Positions 1-8,914 of a stretch of 64,000 nucleotides of DNA are shown piece after piece; the first letter of the stretch is position 1, and each line of letters starts with the position of its first letter. Below the pieces are notes generated by a model. It did not search any database. It worked only from the letters and a program-made list of their open reading frames with translations, and was not told the DNA's origin. The translations under genes were made by a program, and so were the position numbers. Source of the stretch: Hamadaea flava (lineage in GTDB: Bacteria > Actinomycetota > Actinomycetes > Mycobacteriales > Micromonosporaceae); assembly GCF_024172085.1 (NCBI RefSeq), contig NZ_JAMZDZ010000001.1, positions 1,798,001 to 1,862,000 of the forward strand, written 5' to 3'.

Positions 1-2
1 AC

Positions 3-641
3 CTGAGTGAGGATGAGGATGCCCGAGACACGGCGAGACTGGTCGAGGAGACGGGGCGGCGTGCGGTCCTGGTCGCCGGGGATCTGGCCGATCGCGGGCA
101 GTGCGAGCAGGTCGTCGCCACCGCCGTGGACGCCTTCGGGGACATCGACGTGCTGGTGAACAACGCGGCGTTCCAGATGACGCACGAGACGATCGAGGAG
201 ATCACCGACGAGGAATGGACGCGGACGTTCGACATCAACATCACCGCGATGTTCCGATTGGTGAAGGCAGCCATGCCGCACATGGGCGCCGGCGGGTCGA
301 TCATCAATACGAGTTCCATCAACTCCGACATGCCCCGGCCGACACTGCTGCCGTACGCGACGACCAAGGGCGCGATCGCGAACTTCACCGCCGGGCTGGC
401 GCAGTTGCTGGGTGATCGCGGAATCCGGGTCAACGCGGTGGCTCCCGGCCCGATCTGGACGCCGCTGATTCCGTCCACGATGCCACCGGTGCAGGTCGAG
501 GAGTTCGGCAAGAACTCGCCGCTGGGCCGGCCCGGCCAGCCTGCCGAGGTGGCCCCGGCGTACGTGCTGCTGGCCTCGGACGAGGCAAGCTACATGTCGG
601 GTGCGCTCATCCCGGTCACCGGCGGGAAACCGATCTTGTGA
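3..641 (+). CDS. SDR family oxidoreductase (5' truncated by window edge)
   Basis: The reading frame is open from base 3, so the start and the N-terminal nucleotide-binding glycine motif lie before the window. What remains shows classical short-chain dehydrogenase features in order: DVLVNNAA, the catalytic serine in IINTSS, the YATTKGA active-site Tyr/Lys pair, and the VAPGPIWTPL and YMSGALIPVTGG segments at the end. It should be an NAD(P)-dependent cytosolic oxidoreductase; the substrate cannot be read from the sequence. The family assignment is firm. Confidence 0.93.
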   Translation: MSEDEDARDTARLVEETGRRAVLVAGDLADRGQCEQVVATAVDAFGDIDVLVNNAAFQMTHETIEEITDEEWTRTFDINITAMFRLVKAAMPHMGAGGSIINTSSINSDMPRPTLLPYATTKGAIANFTAGLAQLLGDRGIRVNAVAPGPIWTPLIPSTMPPVQVEEFGKNSPLGRPGQPAEVAPAYVLLASDEASYMSGALIPVTGGKPIL

Positions 642-751
642 GCACTCGCCGCCGCGCCTTCAGCGGCGGCGCTTCAAAGCGGGCAGCCCCGTACCCAGCC
701 GGATCAGCGACCATGCCAGCCGCGTGATCGCTTCACCCGGGAGGACGGTCA

Positions 752-1003
752 ATGCTCGGAGCCGGAGAACGGCTGCGGCGGGTCCTGATCCTCACGCGGA
801 TCGGAGTTCGGCTCTTGGTCTTCGCGCTCACGGGCCAGATCGCGTTCGGTCTGCTCCTGCTGGTGCTGGAGTTGCGGATCGTCGTGCGGCCCGGCGACGA
901 GGGTCGCCTGCTGCTCCGGTTCCTGGTCGTCCCGGTCCGGTCGTTGCCTGCGGTCAGTCATGAGATCACGCGGTACCCCATGATCCACCGCCGCAAACCG
1001 TGA
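752..1003 (+). CDS. small putative membrane protein
   Basis: This 83-residue frame has one strongly hydrophobic stretch at about residues 21-41, flanked by Arg-rich segments, which suggests a single membrane span. A GGAGG sequence lies 7 nt before the ATG, and third-position GC is near 88%, both favouring the plus strand. The antisense frame (749-988, minus) encodes an equally long Asp/Gln/Arg-rich hydrophilic peptide but lacks a ribosome site and has weaker codon-position bias. Only one of the two is probably real. I recognise no family. Confidence 0.42.
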   Translation: MLGAGERLRRVLILTRIGVRLLVFALTGQIAFGLLLLVLELRIVVRPGDEGRLLLRFLVVPVRSLPAVSHEITRYPMIHRRKP

Positions 1004-1088
1004 TCATGACCGCCACCCGCTCAAGATCGGCTCAGGTTTGCACCCGGCCGTGCGGGGAATACCTCGATCAGAGGGAGGGATCGAGATT

Positions 1089-1232
1089 ATGGAATTCATT
1101 CTGTGGCTCCTGGCGGTCATCCTGGTGGTGTCCGGCGTGGTGGCGTTGGTACGCCGCCAGTTCCTGTGGGGCATCGTCCTCATTGTCGTGGGCCTGCTGG
1201 TCGGGCCGGGCGGCGTCAGCATCTTCACGTGA
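1089..1232 (+). CDS. GPGG-motif small membrane protein
   Basis: A 47-residue protein with two hydrophobic segments (about residues 3-19 and 24-38) separated by a short Arg-Arg turn, ending in GPGGVSIF. That ending is the hallmark of a small membrane protein family common in actinomycetes whose function is unknown. The ATG at 1089 was preferred over the frame opening at 1038 because GGGAGGG lies just upstream and the protein then begins directly at the first membrane span, as in relatives. Confidence 0.82.
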   Translation: MEFILWLLAVILVVSGVVALVRRQFLWGIVLIVVGLLVGPGGVSIFT

Positions 1233-1399
1233 CGGCCACTGAGCACACACCCCTGATGCGCAACTGAGGCGTTCGCATCCAGGCTGGGCAGGCTGGACTC
1301 GGTGAGGAATCGGGAAGGGCTTCGCCTACCTGGATGCGAACGGCCGAACGACTCGCGCCGTGCCCGCCTAGCCGCGATCAGAACGGGTATCAACGCCGC

Positions 1400-3763
1400 G
1401 TGACGGATCGTATTTCGGACATCTGGGGCGATAGAACACCGTACGCACAGGGCGGCGAGTGGCCTGACCGCGTCGACATCCACCTCCTCGACGGGGTCCG
1501 CCCGGACGAGGTCCGGTGGGTCCAGTCGGCGTGCGTGCTGTGCTCCAACGGCTGCGGGATGGACACCGGCGTACGCGACGGGAAGATCGTCGGAGTGCGG
1601 GGGCGGGCCGTCGATCGGGTCAACCATGGCCGGCTCGGCCCGAAGGGGCTGTTCGGCTGGCAGGCGAACGCCGCAGCGGATCGGCTGACGACGCCGCAGA
1701 TCCGTCGCGACGGGCGCCTCGTCGACGCGAGCTGGGACGAGGCGATGACCCTGGTCGCCGACCGGTCCCGGCAGATCCTGGCCGAGTCCGGGCCGCTGGC
1801 CATGGGTTTCTACACCAGCGGTCAGCTGTTCCTGGAGGATTACTACGCGCTGGCGGTGCTGGCCCGCGGCGGCATCGGCACGCCACACCTGGACGGCAAC
1901 ACTCGCCTGTGCACGGCGACCGCCGGAGCCGCCTTGAAGGAGTCCTTCGGCTGCGACGGCGACCCGGGCTCGCTCACCGACATCGACGCCTGCGACACCC
2001 TGTTCGCGGTCGGCCACAACCTGGCCGAGACCCAGACCGTCCTGTGGATGCGACTGCTGGACCGGCTGCACGGTCCGGACCGGCCGAAGCTGGTGGTCGT
2101 CGATCCACGCCGGACGAAGGTCGCCGAACTGGCCGACGTGCACCTGGCGATTCGCAGCGGCACCAACGTCGCCCTGCTCAACGCGATCCAGCACGAGCTG
2201 ATCGAGCACGACTGGATCGACCACGAGTTCGTCGACAGCCACACCGTCGAGGTCGACCGGCTGTCCAAGATGGTCGCGGCGTACCCGCCGGAGCAGGCCG
2301 CGCAGATCTGCGGTGTCGACGCGGCCGACATCCGGCGCGCAGCCGAAGTGATCGGCTCAGCCGAGCGCCTGGTGAGCACCTGCCTGCAGGGGGTGTACCA
2401 GTCGCATCAGGCGACCGCGGCCGCGTGCCAGGTCAACAACATCACGCTGCTGCGCGGGATGATCGGCAAGCCAGGCTGCACGGTGTTCCAGATGAACGGC
2501 CAGCCGACCGCCGAGAACACGCGCGAGACCGGAGCCAACGGCGACCTGACCGCGATGCGCAACTGGCAGAACCCGGCGCACATCGCCGAACTCGCCCGGC
2601 TCTGGGGCGTGCCCGAGCAGCAGATCCCCAGCTGGGGGCCGCCGACACACGTCATGCAGATCCTCCGGTACGCCGAACAGGGCTCGCTGCGATTCCTGTG
2701 GGTGACCGGCACCAACCCCATGGTGTCGCTGCCCGATCTGGCCCGCATCGGCGACATCCTGCGACGGCCGGAGCTTTTCCTCGTCGTCACCGACGCCTTC
2801 CCGACCGAGACCACCGAGCTGGCCGACGTCGTGCTCCCAGCGGCGTTGTGGGGCGAGAAGACCGGCACGTTCACGAACTATGACCGCACCGTGCACCTGT
2901 CGGAGCAGGCGGTCGAACCGCCCGGTCAGGCCCGGTCCGACCTGGCGATCTTCCTCGACTACGCCGAACGTCTGGGCTTGAACCGGACCGACGGCAGCCC
3001 ACTGCTGCCCTGGCGTACGCCGCAAGAGGTGTTCGACGCGTTCGCCGAGGCGACCCGCGGAAGGCTGTGCGACTACACCGGGCTCAGCTACGACAAGCTG
3101 CGCGGCGGCAGCGGCGTCCAATGGCCGTGCGACGCCGACCACCCCGACGGCACCGAACGGCTCTACACCGATCACACGTTCTGGTCCGGCGTCGACGTCT
3201 GCGAGGACTATGGGCACGATCTGCTCACCGGCGCGACCCAGGAACGCAAGGACTACGCCGCGCTGCACACCGAAGGGCGGGCGATCTTCAAAGCCGCCGA
3301 CTACGTCGAGCCGGCCGAGCCGGTGAACGACGACTATCCGCTGCTGTTCACGACCGGCCGCACTGCGTACCACTTCCACACCCGGACGAAGACCGCACGC
3401 GCGCCGGAACTCCAGCACGCGGCGCCCGAGGCCTGGGTGGAGATCTCGCCCGCGGACGCCGCTCAGCTCGGGGTGGCCGAAGGAGATCTCGTCGCGGTCG
3501 AGTCGCGACGCGGCCGCATGCAGGCGCGGGCGCGCGTCAGCGGCGTGCGCGAGGGGGTGGTCTTCGCTCCGTTCCACTACGGATCGCGGGCCGGCGTCGG
3601 CCACGCGGCCAACGCGGTCACCCAGCCCACCTGGGATCCGGTCTCGAAACAGCCCCTGTTCAAGACGGCGGCGGTACGCCTGGAGAAGCTCGCGGATTCC
3701 GGCGGCGTCCCGGCGCCGGCGCCGTTGACGACCGCCTCAGCGCCGGTGGAGGTGACCGCATGA
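1400..3763 (+). CDS. molybdopterin oxidoreductase, nitrate-reductase-like catalytic subunit
   Basis: A 787-residue member of the molybdopterin (DMSO reductase) family, closest in motifs to assimilatory/periplasmic nitrate reductases. CVLCSNGC near residues 45-52 supplies three cluster cysteines, NTRLC near residue 171 carries the expected molybdenum-ligating cysteine, QMNGQPTAENTRETGA is the pterin-binding segment, and a C-terminal molydopterin dinucleotide-binding domain follows FTTGRTAYHFHTRT. The fourth cluster cysteine, usually in GRLCxKG, is Gly here (GRLGPKG). The GTG at 1400 gives the MTDRI..WGxRTPY opening that I associate with the family; an ATG at 1334 is possible but has no ribosome site. 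The stop overlaps the next start (ATGA). Nitrate as substrate is inference. Confidence 0.86.
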   Translation: MTDRISDIWGDRTPYAQGGEWPDRVDIHLLDGVRPDEVRWVQSACVLCSNGCGMDTGVRDGKIVGVRGRAVDRVNHGRLGPKGLFGWQANAAADRLTTPQIRRDGRLVDASWDEAMTLVADRSRQILAESGPLAMGFYTSGQLFLEDYYALAVLARGGIGTPHLDGNTRLCTATAGAALKESFGCDGDPGSLTDIDACDTLFAVGHNLAETQTVLWMRLLDRLHGPDRPKLVVVDPRRTKVAELADVHLAIRSGTNVALLNAIQHELIEHDWIDHEFVDSHTVEVDRLSKMVAAYPPEQAAQICGVDAADIRRAAEVIGSAERLVSTCLQGVYQSHQATAAACQVNNITLLRGMIGKPGCTVFQMNGQPTAENTRETGANGDLTAMRNWQNPAHIAELARLWGVPEQQIPSWGPPTHVMQILRYAEQGSLRFLWVTGTNPMVSLPDLARIGDILRRPELFLVVTDAFPTETTELADVVLPAALWGEKTGTFTNYDRTVHLSEQAVEPPGQARSDLAIFLDYAERLGLNRTDGSPLLPWRTPQEVFDAFAEATRGRLCDYTGLSYDKLRGGSGVQWPCDADHPDGTERLYTDHTFWSGVDVCEDYGHDLLTGATQERKDYAALHTEGRAIFKAADYVEPAEPVNDDYPLLFTTGRTAYHFHTRTKTARAPELQHAAPEAWVEISPADAAQLGVAEGDLVAVESRRGRMQARARVSGVREGVVFAPFHYGSRAGVGHAANAVTQPTWDPVSKQPLFKTAAVRLEKLADSGGVPAPAPLTTASAPVEVTA

Positions 3764-4233
3764 AGCTGGCCCAGACCATCGAAGACGTGTACGCGGCCGA
3801 GACGGGCCTGGCCCGGCAGTTGTTGAGTCTGTCGGCACGGCACGTCGCCGACCCCGACGTGTACGCGATGGGCCGCACCCTGGCGAAGAAGTGCGCCGAG
3901 CATCTGGACACGCTGACTCCGCACGCACAGCGCCACGGGGCACCGGCCGCGCCGAAGGATCTCTCCGCTGACTTGACGCCTCGCGCGCTGGACGACGCGG
4001 TCGAGATCGTCCCGGCGGCCGGTCTACATCTGCTGCACGATCTGCGGCGGCTCTACCCGATCGCGCACGAGGCCGAGCTGAACTGGGTGATCCTGCTCCA
4101 AGGCGCACTGGCCATCCGCGACACCGAACTCGTCGACGTCCTCCGCCCGATTCAGGAGGAGGCTCAACATCGCTGGCAGTGGCTGCGTACCCGGATCAAG
4201 GACGCCAGCCCCCAAGTGCTCGCGATGGGATGA
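3760..4233 (+). CDS. all-helical ferritin-like hypothetical protein
   Basis: A 157-residue, largely helical protein with His/Glu spacing (AAETGLARQLL, KKCAEHLDTL, HLLHDLRRLYPIAHEAELNW, IQEEAQHRWQW) resembling ferritin-like or DUF892-type four-helix bundles. No exact family is recognised. It starts inside the stop of the molybdoenzyme gene (ATGA) and ends inside the start of the P450 gene (ATGA), so all three proteins should be made together by translational coupling. A role in electron or peroxide handling beside the peroxygenase is speculation from context. Confidence 0.78.
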   Translation: MKLAQTIEDVYAAETGLARQLLSLSARHVADPDVYAMGRTLAKKCAEHLDTLTPHAQRHGAPAAPKDLSADLTPRALDDAVEIVPAAGLHLLHDLRRLYPIAHEAELNWVILLQGALAIRDTELVDVLRPIQEEAQHRWQWLRTRIKDASPQVLAMG

Positions 4234-5477
4234 CCATGAGCCTCGGACTGTCCTATCTCACCTTGACCCGGCTGCGCGAACGGGCCGGATCCGACGCCGT
4301 CCGCCTGCCGATTCCCGGCTTCTACGCGATCGGCGGCCCGGACGCCGCCGAGGTCTTCTACAACGCGGCCCGGTTCGACCGGCAGGGAGTCCTTCCCGGG
4401 CCGGTCAAGAAGACGCTGTTCGGCGAGAACGGAATCCACGGTCTCGACGGCCGGCCGCATCAGGCACGCAAGGGCCTGTTCCTGGCGGTCAACACTCCGG
4501 AGTCGGTCGCCCGCCTGCTCGAGCTGACCGGGGCCGCCTGGCATGCCGCGTTACGGCATCGGCGTCAGTTGGTGCTGTTCGACGAGGCGGCCCGCGTGCT
4601 GACCGCTGCCGCCTGTGGCTGGGCCGGAGCGCCGATCCCCGCAGCAGGAGTGGACGAACTGGCTCGCAATCTGGTCGCCATGGTCGACGGCTTCGCGACC
4701 CTCGGCCCCCGCCACGTGCTGGCCCGCCTGGCCCGGCGGCGGACCGAACTGTGGGCCGGCCACGTGATCGACGACGTCCGGCGGGGCAACCTCCGGCCGC
4801 CGTCCGGCTCGGCGACTGCGATCATCGCCGCTGACCCGACGTTGGATCGGGCCACCGCCGCCGTCGAGCTGCTCAACGTCGTACGCCCGACGGTCGCCGT
4901 GAGCTGGATGATCGCGTACGCCGCCCATGCGCTGCACACCATGCCCCAGTGGCGGCGCCGACTCGCCGACGGTGACCCCGGCGACGCCGGCGACTTCGCC
5001 GACGAGGTACGCCGCATGTACCCGTTCACCCCGTTCCTCGCCGCCCGCGTACGCACCGGCTTCCGCTGGCACGACCTGGACTTCCCGGCTGATGCCACGG
5101 TCCTGCTCGACGTGTACGGAATCGACCACGACCCGCGCGTGTTCCCGAATCCCGATGTCTTCGATCCCGACCGCTACCGGCAGCGGCCGCCTGGACTGTT
5201 CGATCTGATCCCACAGGGCGCGGGCGACCGCGAAACCGGGCACCGCTGTCCGGGCGAACCGGTGACCCGGGCGATCATCGAGCAGACCTCGACCATCCTC
5301 GCCCGGTCCACCTACCAGATGCCACCGCAGGATCTGACGATCAACCTGCGGCGGATACCGGCCCGCCCGGCCAGCGGCGTCCGAATCACGCCGGTCAGGC
5401 CTTGGCCGACATCAGCGCCAGCGGATCGGCCGGCGCCTTCGCCTTCGCCGCCGACATCTGCTCACCCAGCTCGCTGA
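4230..5477 (+). CDS. CYP152-type cytochrome P450 (fatty acid peroxygenase-like)
   Basis: A 415-residue P450. The heme-binding cysteine lies in GHRCPGE (Cys340). The usual Asp/Glu-Thr pair of the distal helix is replaced by Arg219-Pro220 in NVVRPTVA. The Arg-Pro pair and HRCPGE loop are known features of CYP152 peroxygenases, which hydroxylate or decarboxylate fatty acids using H2O2 without a reductase. The ATG at 4230 overlaps the upstream stop; ATG 4236 is a close alternative. The last 25 or so residues (Pro/Ser/Ala-rich) fall antisense to the facing hemerythrin gene and lie beyond the conserved end, so they are probably a non-functional tail. The exact substrate is unknown. Confidence 0.88.
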   Translation: MTMSLGLSYLTLTRLRERAGSDAVRLPIPGFYAIGGPDAAEVFYNAARFDRQGVLPGPVKKTLFGENGIHGLDGRPHQARKGLFLAVNTPESVARLLELTGAAWHAALRHRRQLVLFDEAARVLTAAACGWAGAPIPAAGVDELARNLVAMVDGFATLGPRHVLARLARRRTELWAGHVIDDVRRGNLRPPSGSATAIIAADPTLDRATAAVELLNVVRPTVAVSWMIAYAAHALHTMPQWRRRLADGDPGDAGDFADEVRRMYPFTPFLAARVRTGFRWHDLDFPADATVLLDVYGIDHDPRVFPNPDVFDPDRYRQRPPGLFDLIPQGAGDRETGHRCPGEPVTRAIIEQTSTILARSTYQMPPQDLTINLRRIPARPASGVRITPVRPWPTSAPADRPAPSPSPPTSAHPAR

Positions 5478-5871
5478 GCCGATTACGCCCGAGCGTCTTG
5501 CGCACCTCGGGGAACCATTCCTGCTCCTCTTCCTCGACGTGATGCTCCACGTTCTCGATCAGCACCGTGACCTTCGCGTCGAACGTCTCGTCGGCCGGGT
5601 CGAGCTTCGCCAGCTCCGCCAACAACCACGCGACGACGTGGTGTTCCTCGACCGATTCCAGGACGTGCTCGTCGTTGCCGGGAACCTCGGCTCGCGCCGC
5701 CGGATAGAAAATCGTCTCCTCGATGAACGCATGGGTCGTCAGCTCATGGATGATCTTGTCCACCAGTGCCCGCTTCTGCGCCGGCGAAGCGTCCTCGTGG
5801 ATCCGCTCGTACTCCCGGAACAGCCGCTTGACCGCCTTGTGATCCTCTTTCAGCAGTACGATCCCATCCAC
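5395..5871 (-). CDS. hemerythrin HHE domain protein
   Basis: A 158-residue cytosolic protein with the hemerythrin/HHE metal ligands: EDHKAVKRLF near residue 10, HELTTHAFIEETIFYP, SVEEHHVVAWLL and NVEHHVEEEEQEWFP. Such di-iron proteins bind O2 or NO or buffer iron. The GTG at 5871 was chosen because AAGGGG lies about 6 nt upstream and the conserved domain begins immediately; the frame extends upstream to 5955 without conserved sequence. Its 3' end overlaps the P450 gene by 83 bp in antisense. A protective role near an H2O2-using enzyme is plausible from context only. Confidence 0.92.
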   Translation of the reverse strand: MDGIVLLKEDHKAVKRLFREYERIHEDASPAQKRALVDKIIHELTTHAFIEETIFYPAARAEVPGNDEHVLESVEEHHVVAWLLAELAKLDPADETFDAKVTVLIENVEHHVEEEEQEWFPEVRKTLGRNRLSELGEQMSAAKAKAPADPLALMSAKA

Positions 5872-6125
5872 AGTGGGCCCCTTGCCTCGATTCGTCCATC
5901 CCGCGCACGCGGGCTGCGACGGTGATGCCCGCCCGATGCGAGCCCAAACCCCCACCCCTTACCCGGTCTTCCGGCGACGGCATGGGCCACTGGTCGGCGG
6001 GCTGGGCGCCCACGATTTGCCGATACGCGGTTTACCGTGCAGGATCTGCGAGTAGGATCCATAAACAAAGATCAATTCCGTAGCTGGAATCCTCGAGATC
6101 CCATCCGCATCGACGTTGGGCGCCC

Positions 6126-6485
6126 ATGACCCAGTTGACCGTTCATCCGTACGCCCGGGGCTCAGATGTGCGCCACGTCGCGATGGCCGGCGAGGTGGAC
6201 ATCAGCACCTGCGCGCAGTTCGCCACCGGCATCACCGACGCCATCCGGCACCCCGAGGTGAACCATGTCGTGGTCGACCTGGATGACGTCACCTTCATCG
6301 ATGCCCAAGCGGTCCACGCCCTGATGAGATGCCGCTGGGCGGCCGCCCGTCACGGAACGACCCTGACCGTCGCCAACGCTCATGACATCGTCGAACGCGT
6401 GCTGGCGGTGACCGGCGTCATGAACGGTGTGACCGACCCCGATGCGAGCGACGACGTGGCGGACCTCGACCCGGACGGCGCCTGA
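6126..6485 (+). CDS. STAS domain protein (anti-sigma factor antagonist-like)
   Basis: A 119-residue single STAS domain: MAGEVDISTC near the start, then VVDLDDVTFIDAQAVHAL and a C-terminal helix, followed by an acidic tail. Classical antagonists such as SpoIIAA are switched by phosphorylation of the Ser in a DS(S/G) motif after the beta strand. Here the motif reads FIDAQAV (residues 57-63) and that Ser is absent, so regulation by the usual kinase is unlikely. No partner anti-sigma kinase is adjacent. The 254 bp before it hold no convincing gene. Confidence 0.85.
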   Translation: MTQLTVHPYARGSDVRHVAMAGEVDISTCAQFATGITDAIRHPEVNHVVVDLDDVTFIDAQAVHALMRCRWAAARHGTTLTVANAHDIVERVLAVTGVMNGVTDPDASDDVADLDPDGA

Positions 6486-6534
6486 CCGGCTCGGCGTCGC
6501 CCAGAGTGTCCGCCTGCGGCGGGGCCCGAGCGGC

Positions 6535-8670
6535 TCAGTGTCCGATGTAGTCGGTTCCGTTCCACTGGTAGCTCGTGTGGTGGATGGTGCCGCCGGCGCA
6601 GTCCGGTTCGCAGTCGTTGAGCGCCGAGTCGATCTCGAAACGCCCGTCGTGGTTGGTGTCGACCACGCTCGCGCTGTAGAACCGCTGCGCGTAGTCGCCC
6701 GGTGCCGGCAGGGTCTGGTAGGTGTCGAACCCGGCCGGGCTCGGGTTGAGGATGATGACGCCGTTGAGCCGGCCGGGGTCGTAGTTGAGGAAGATGTGCC
6801 CGGTGTTGTCGCGGGCCGGGCTGTTGGGGGCCAGCCGGTACCAGTAGCCGGCCCGGTGCTGCCAGCGGACCTTGCCGGCGCCGTCGATCACGGTGATGTA
6901 CGCCTCGCCGACGCCGACCTCGTTCGGCAGCGTGGTGAACAGCAGACTGTGCCCCCACGCCGGATGGTCGAACCAGACCTGGCCGGTCACCGTACAGGCG
7001 GCCGAGCAGGCCCCCAGACGGCGCAGTTGATCACCAGAGGGGACGGCGGCGTACCCGGCGAGCCGGCGGATCTCGTCGGCCACGACGCGGGCGGCCTTCG
7101 GGTCGCCCCAGTCACCGGGCAGGTAGTCGGCGAACTTCAGCAGGTACTCGGCCGGGCAGGTTTTCATCGGCTCGATCGCCGTGCGGGCGGACGAACGCCA
7201 TTGGGAGAACTGCCAGAGCTCCTTGTTCTTGTCGGCGAAGGTGTCCTGCAGGGCGAGGTTGCGATAAAGCCGGTTGGAGTCGGTGTCCCGGTCGGTGCAC
7301 GACGGCTTCCACTCGCCGAGCTTCTGCGGCTTTCCGTCGCCGCGTACGCTGAACATGAGCGGCCCGACGAGGGTCTCGGCGAGCTGATCGGACAGATAGA
7401 ACAGCAGATCGGCGTACGCGAGGATCTTGCAGGCTTGGGCGAGCTGGTGGATCAACCGGTCGCCGCGGGCGATCGTCTGCGCGGTGGCGCCGGGGTTGCT
7501 GCGGATGATCTGTTGTTCCAGCGATTCCAGGCGTGCTCCGAACTCGCTGTCGGGCCGGACGATCTCGGCGGCGCAGCCGGTGACGGCCTGCACGACGGCC
7601 CGCACGATCGCGTCCACTTTCCGTTCGGGCCGGTCGAGCGCCTGCTTGCCACCGCATTCGAACAGCGCCTGCAGCAGGGCGTTGATCAATGGATTGTCGC
7701 TGCCACCGACGGGGATCTGATCGAACACGTACGCGACCGCGTCGGTGAGCACCGTCCGAAAGTCGACGACGCCGGTGGCGGTCTGCATCTGGCTGCCCGC
7801 TCCGGCCGGTCGGCCGATGCCGACCGCGACTTCGTGCGTGGGCGGCAGCAGATAGCTGGTGTCGGAGTCGAAGACGTCATGTGCGGTGCGGTAGATGACG
7901 GCTTTGGGGCCGAACTCTTCCCGTCCTGCCCAGGTCCACGCCCACGCGGCGTCCTTCGGGGTGAGTGTGAGCCGCTGAGTGAACGAGCGGTTGTTCGCCA
8001 CGCGGGCGGTGACGATGTCGTCGCGGTCCGGTTCGAAGCACACGCGTAGCGCGGCGGCGGACAGGTCCTCGTCCGGATCGACCACGCCACGGACCCAGCC
8101 CGGCAACGGCTTGCCGTTGCAGTGCGGCGCGTCGACCCGCTTTCCGGCGATCTGCCCGGTCCACTGGCTGGCACTGGCGGCCCAGTCCCAGAAGGAGAAC
8201 TCGCTGACGGTGGCGGTCAGGACGTCGCCGTCGACCGTCAACTGCGGACCGGCGACCTTCCACATCCGGCTGTCGGGATCCCACCGGGTCAACACGGCCG
8301 AGGCCCGCTGGCGGGCGGTCAGCGCCCCCGCCTTCCACCGTAGGGTCGCCGGCTTGGCCAGGGGCTGACTGTGTTCCACGCCGATGGGGCGGCCGAAGAT
8401 CTCCCCGTCGTGCGCGCCGATCGACTCGACCGATAACACGGTGACGGTCTCGCCGCTGGGCACGGCTCCGGCCGGGATCACGATCGTGACGTCGCCGTTG
8501 TCGACCGTGCCGCCGTCCGGCCCGATCTTCGTCGGCTTGCCGGTCACCTGAGGCGCTGGGTCCGTCTGCGCCTGGCCGCGGTCGCGATGAGTCCACCACC
8601 AGCCGCCCGCGCCGCCCGCGATGACCACTGCCAGCGCCGTCACGACGATCAGAACCTGTTTGGTACGCAC
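6535..8670 (-). CDS. exported protein with ZU5-like domain, unknown function
   Basis: A 711-residue protein beginning with a short Arg/Lys segment and one hydrophobic span (about residues 6-30), so either membrane-anchored or secreted. Residues about 45-80 (IGPDGGTV...VTIVIPAGAVPSGETVTV) match the ZU5-like beta domain seen in cell-surface proteins. The middle holds paired cysteines and helical sequence. The C-terminal third contains VVDTNHDGRFEIDS, a calcium-binding EF-hand-like loop. The GTG at 8670 is favoured over ATGs at 8718 and 8706 because GGAGG lies 5 nt upstream. Enzymatic function is not evident. Confidence 0.8.
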   Translation of the reverse strand: MRTKQVLIVVTALAVVIAGGAGGWWWTHRDRGQAQTDPAPQVTGKPTKIGPDGGTVDNGDVTIVIPAGAVPSGETVTVLSVESIGAHDGEIFGRPIGVEHSQPLAKPATLRWKAGALTARQRASAVLTRWDPDSRMWKVAGPQLTVDGDVLTATVSEFSFWDWAASASQWTGQIAGKRVDAPHCNGKPLPGWVRGVVDPDEDLSAAALRVCFEPDRDDIVTARVANNRSFTQRLTLTPKDAAWAWTWAGREEFGPKAVIYRTAHDVFDSDTSYLLPPTHEVAVGIGRPAGAGSQMQTATGVVDFRTVLTDAVAYVFDQIPVGGSDNPLINALLQALFECGGKQALDRPERKVDAIVRAVVQAVTGCAAEIVRPDSEFGARLESLEQQIIRSNPGATAQTIARGDRLIHQLAQACKILAYADLLFYLSDQLAETLVGPLMFSVRGDGKPQKLGEWKPSCTDRDTDSNRLYRNLALQDTFADKNKELWQFSQWRSSARTAIEPMKTCPAEYLLKFADYLPGDWGDPKAARVVADEIRRLAGYAAVPSGDQLRRLGACSAACTVTGQVWFDHPAWGHSLLFTTLPNEVGVGEAYITVIDGAGKVRWQHRAGYWYRLAPNSPARDNTGHIFLNYDPGRLNGVIILNPSPAGFDTYQTLPAPGDYAQRFYSASVVDTNHDGRFEIDSALNDCEPDCAGGTIHHTSYQWNGTDYIGH

Positions 8671-8914
8671 GCGTCCTCCAGCCGAGCCGTCTCCGCCGTG
8701 TGTCATCGACTGTCTCATCGACTGTGGATGGCACCTGGCGTATCGCCGAGGCTAGGAACGCCGGACGGGACGGCGCCTCCCCCACTTGTACTGCGGCGAC
8801 GACGGAAACCGGACAGTCAGCGGAGCGCCCGTAGGCTGGCCCGGTGATCCACCCACCCCTGCCGATCGACCTCTCCCCACCGTTGCCGCTGGCCGGGTCC
8901 GTGAAGGCGAACGG

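Noticed and set aside
749-988. Antisense Asp/Gln/Arg-rich 79-codon frame
   Set aside because: It has no ribosome site, and its codon-position GC pattern fits less well than the plus-strand frame at 752-1003, which has a perfect GGAGG.
1004-3604. Long antisense frames (412 and 415 codons) opposite the molybdoenzyme gene
   Set aside because: Their translations are Arg/Val/Gly/Ala-rich with no motif, and the plus strand has a complete, recognisable enzyme. High GC creates such shadows.
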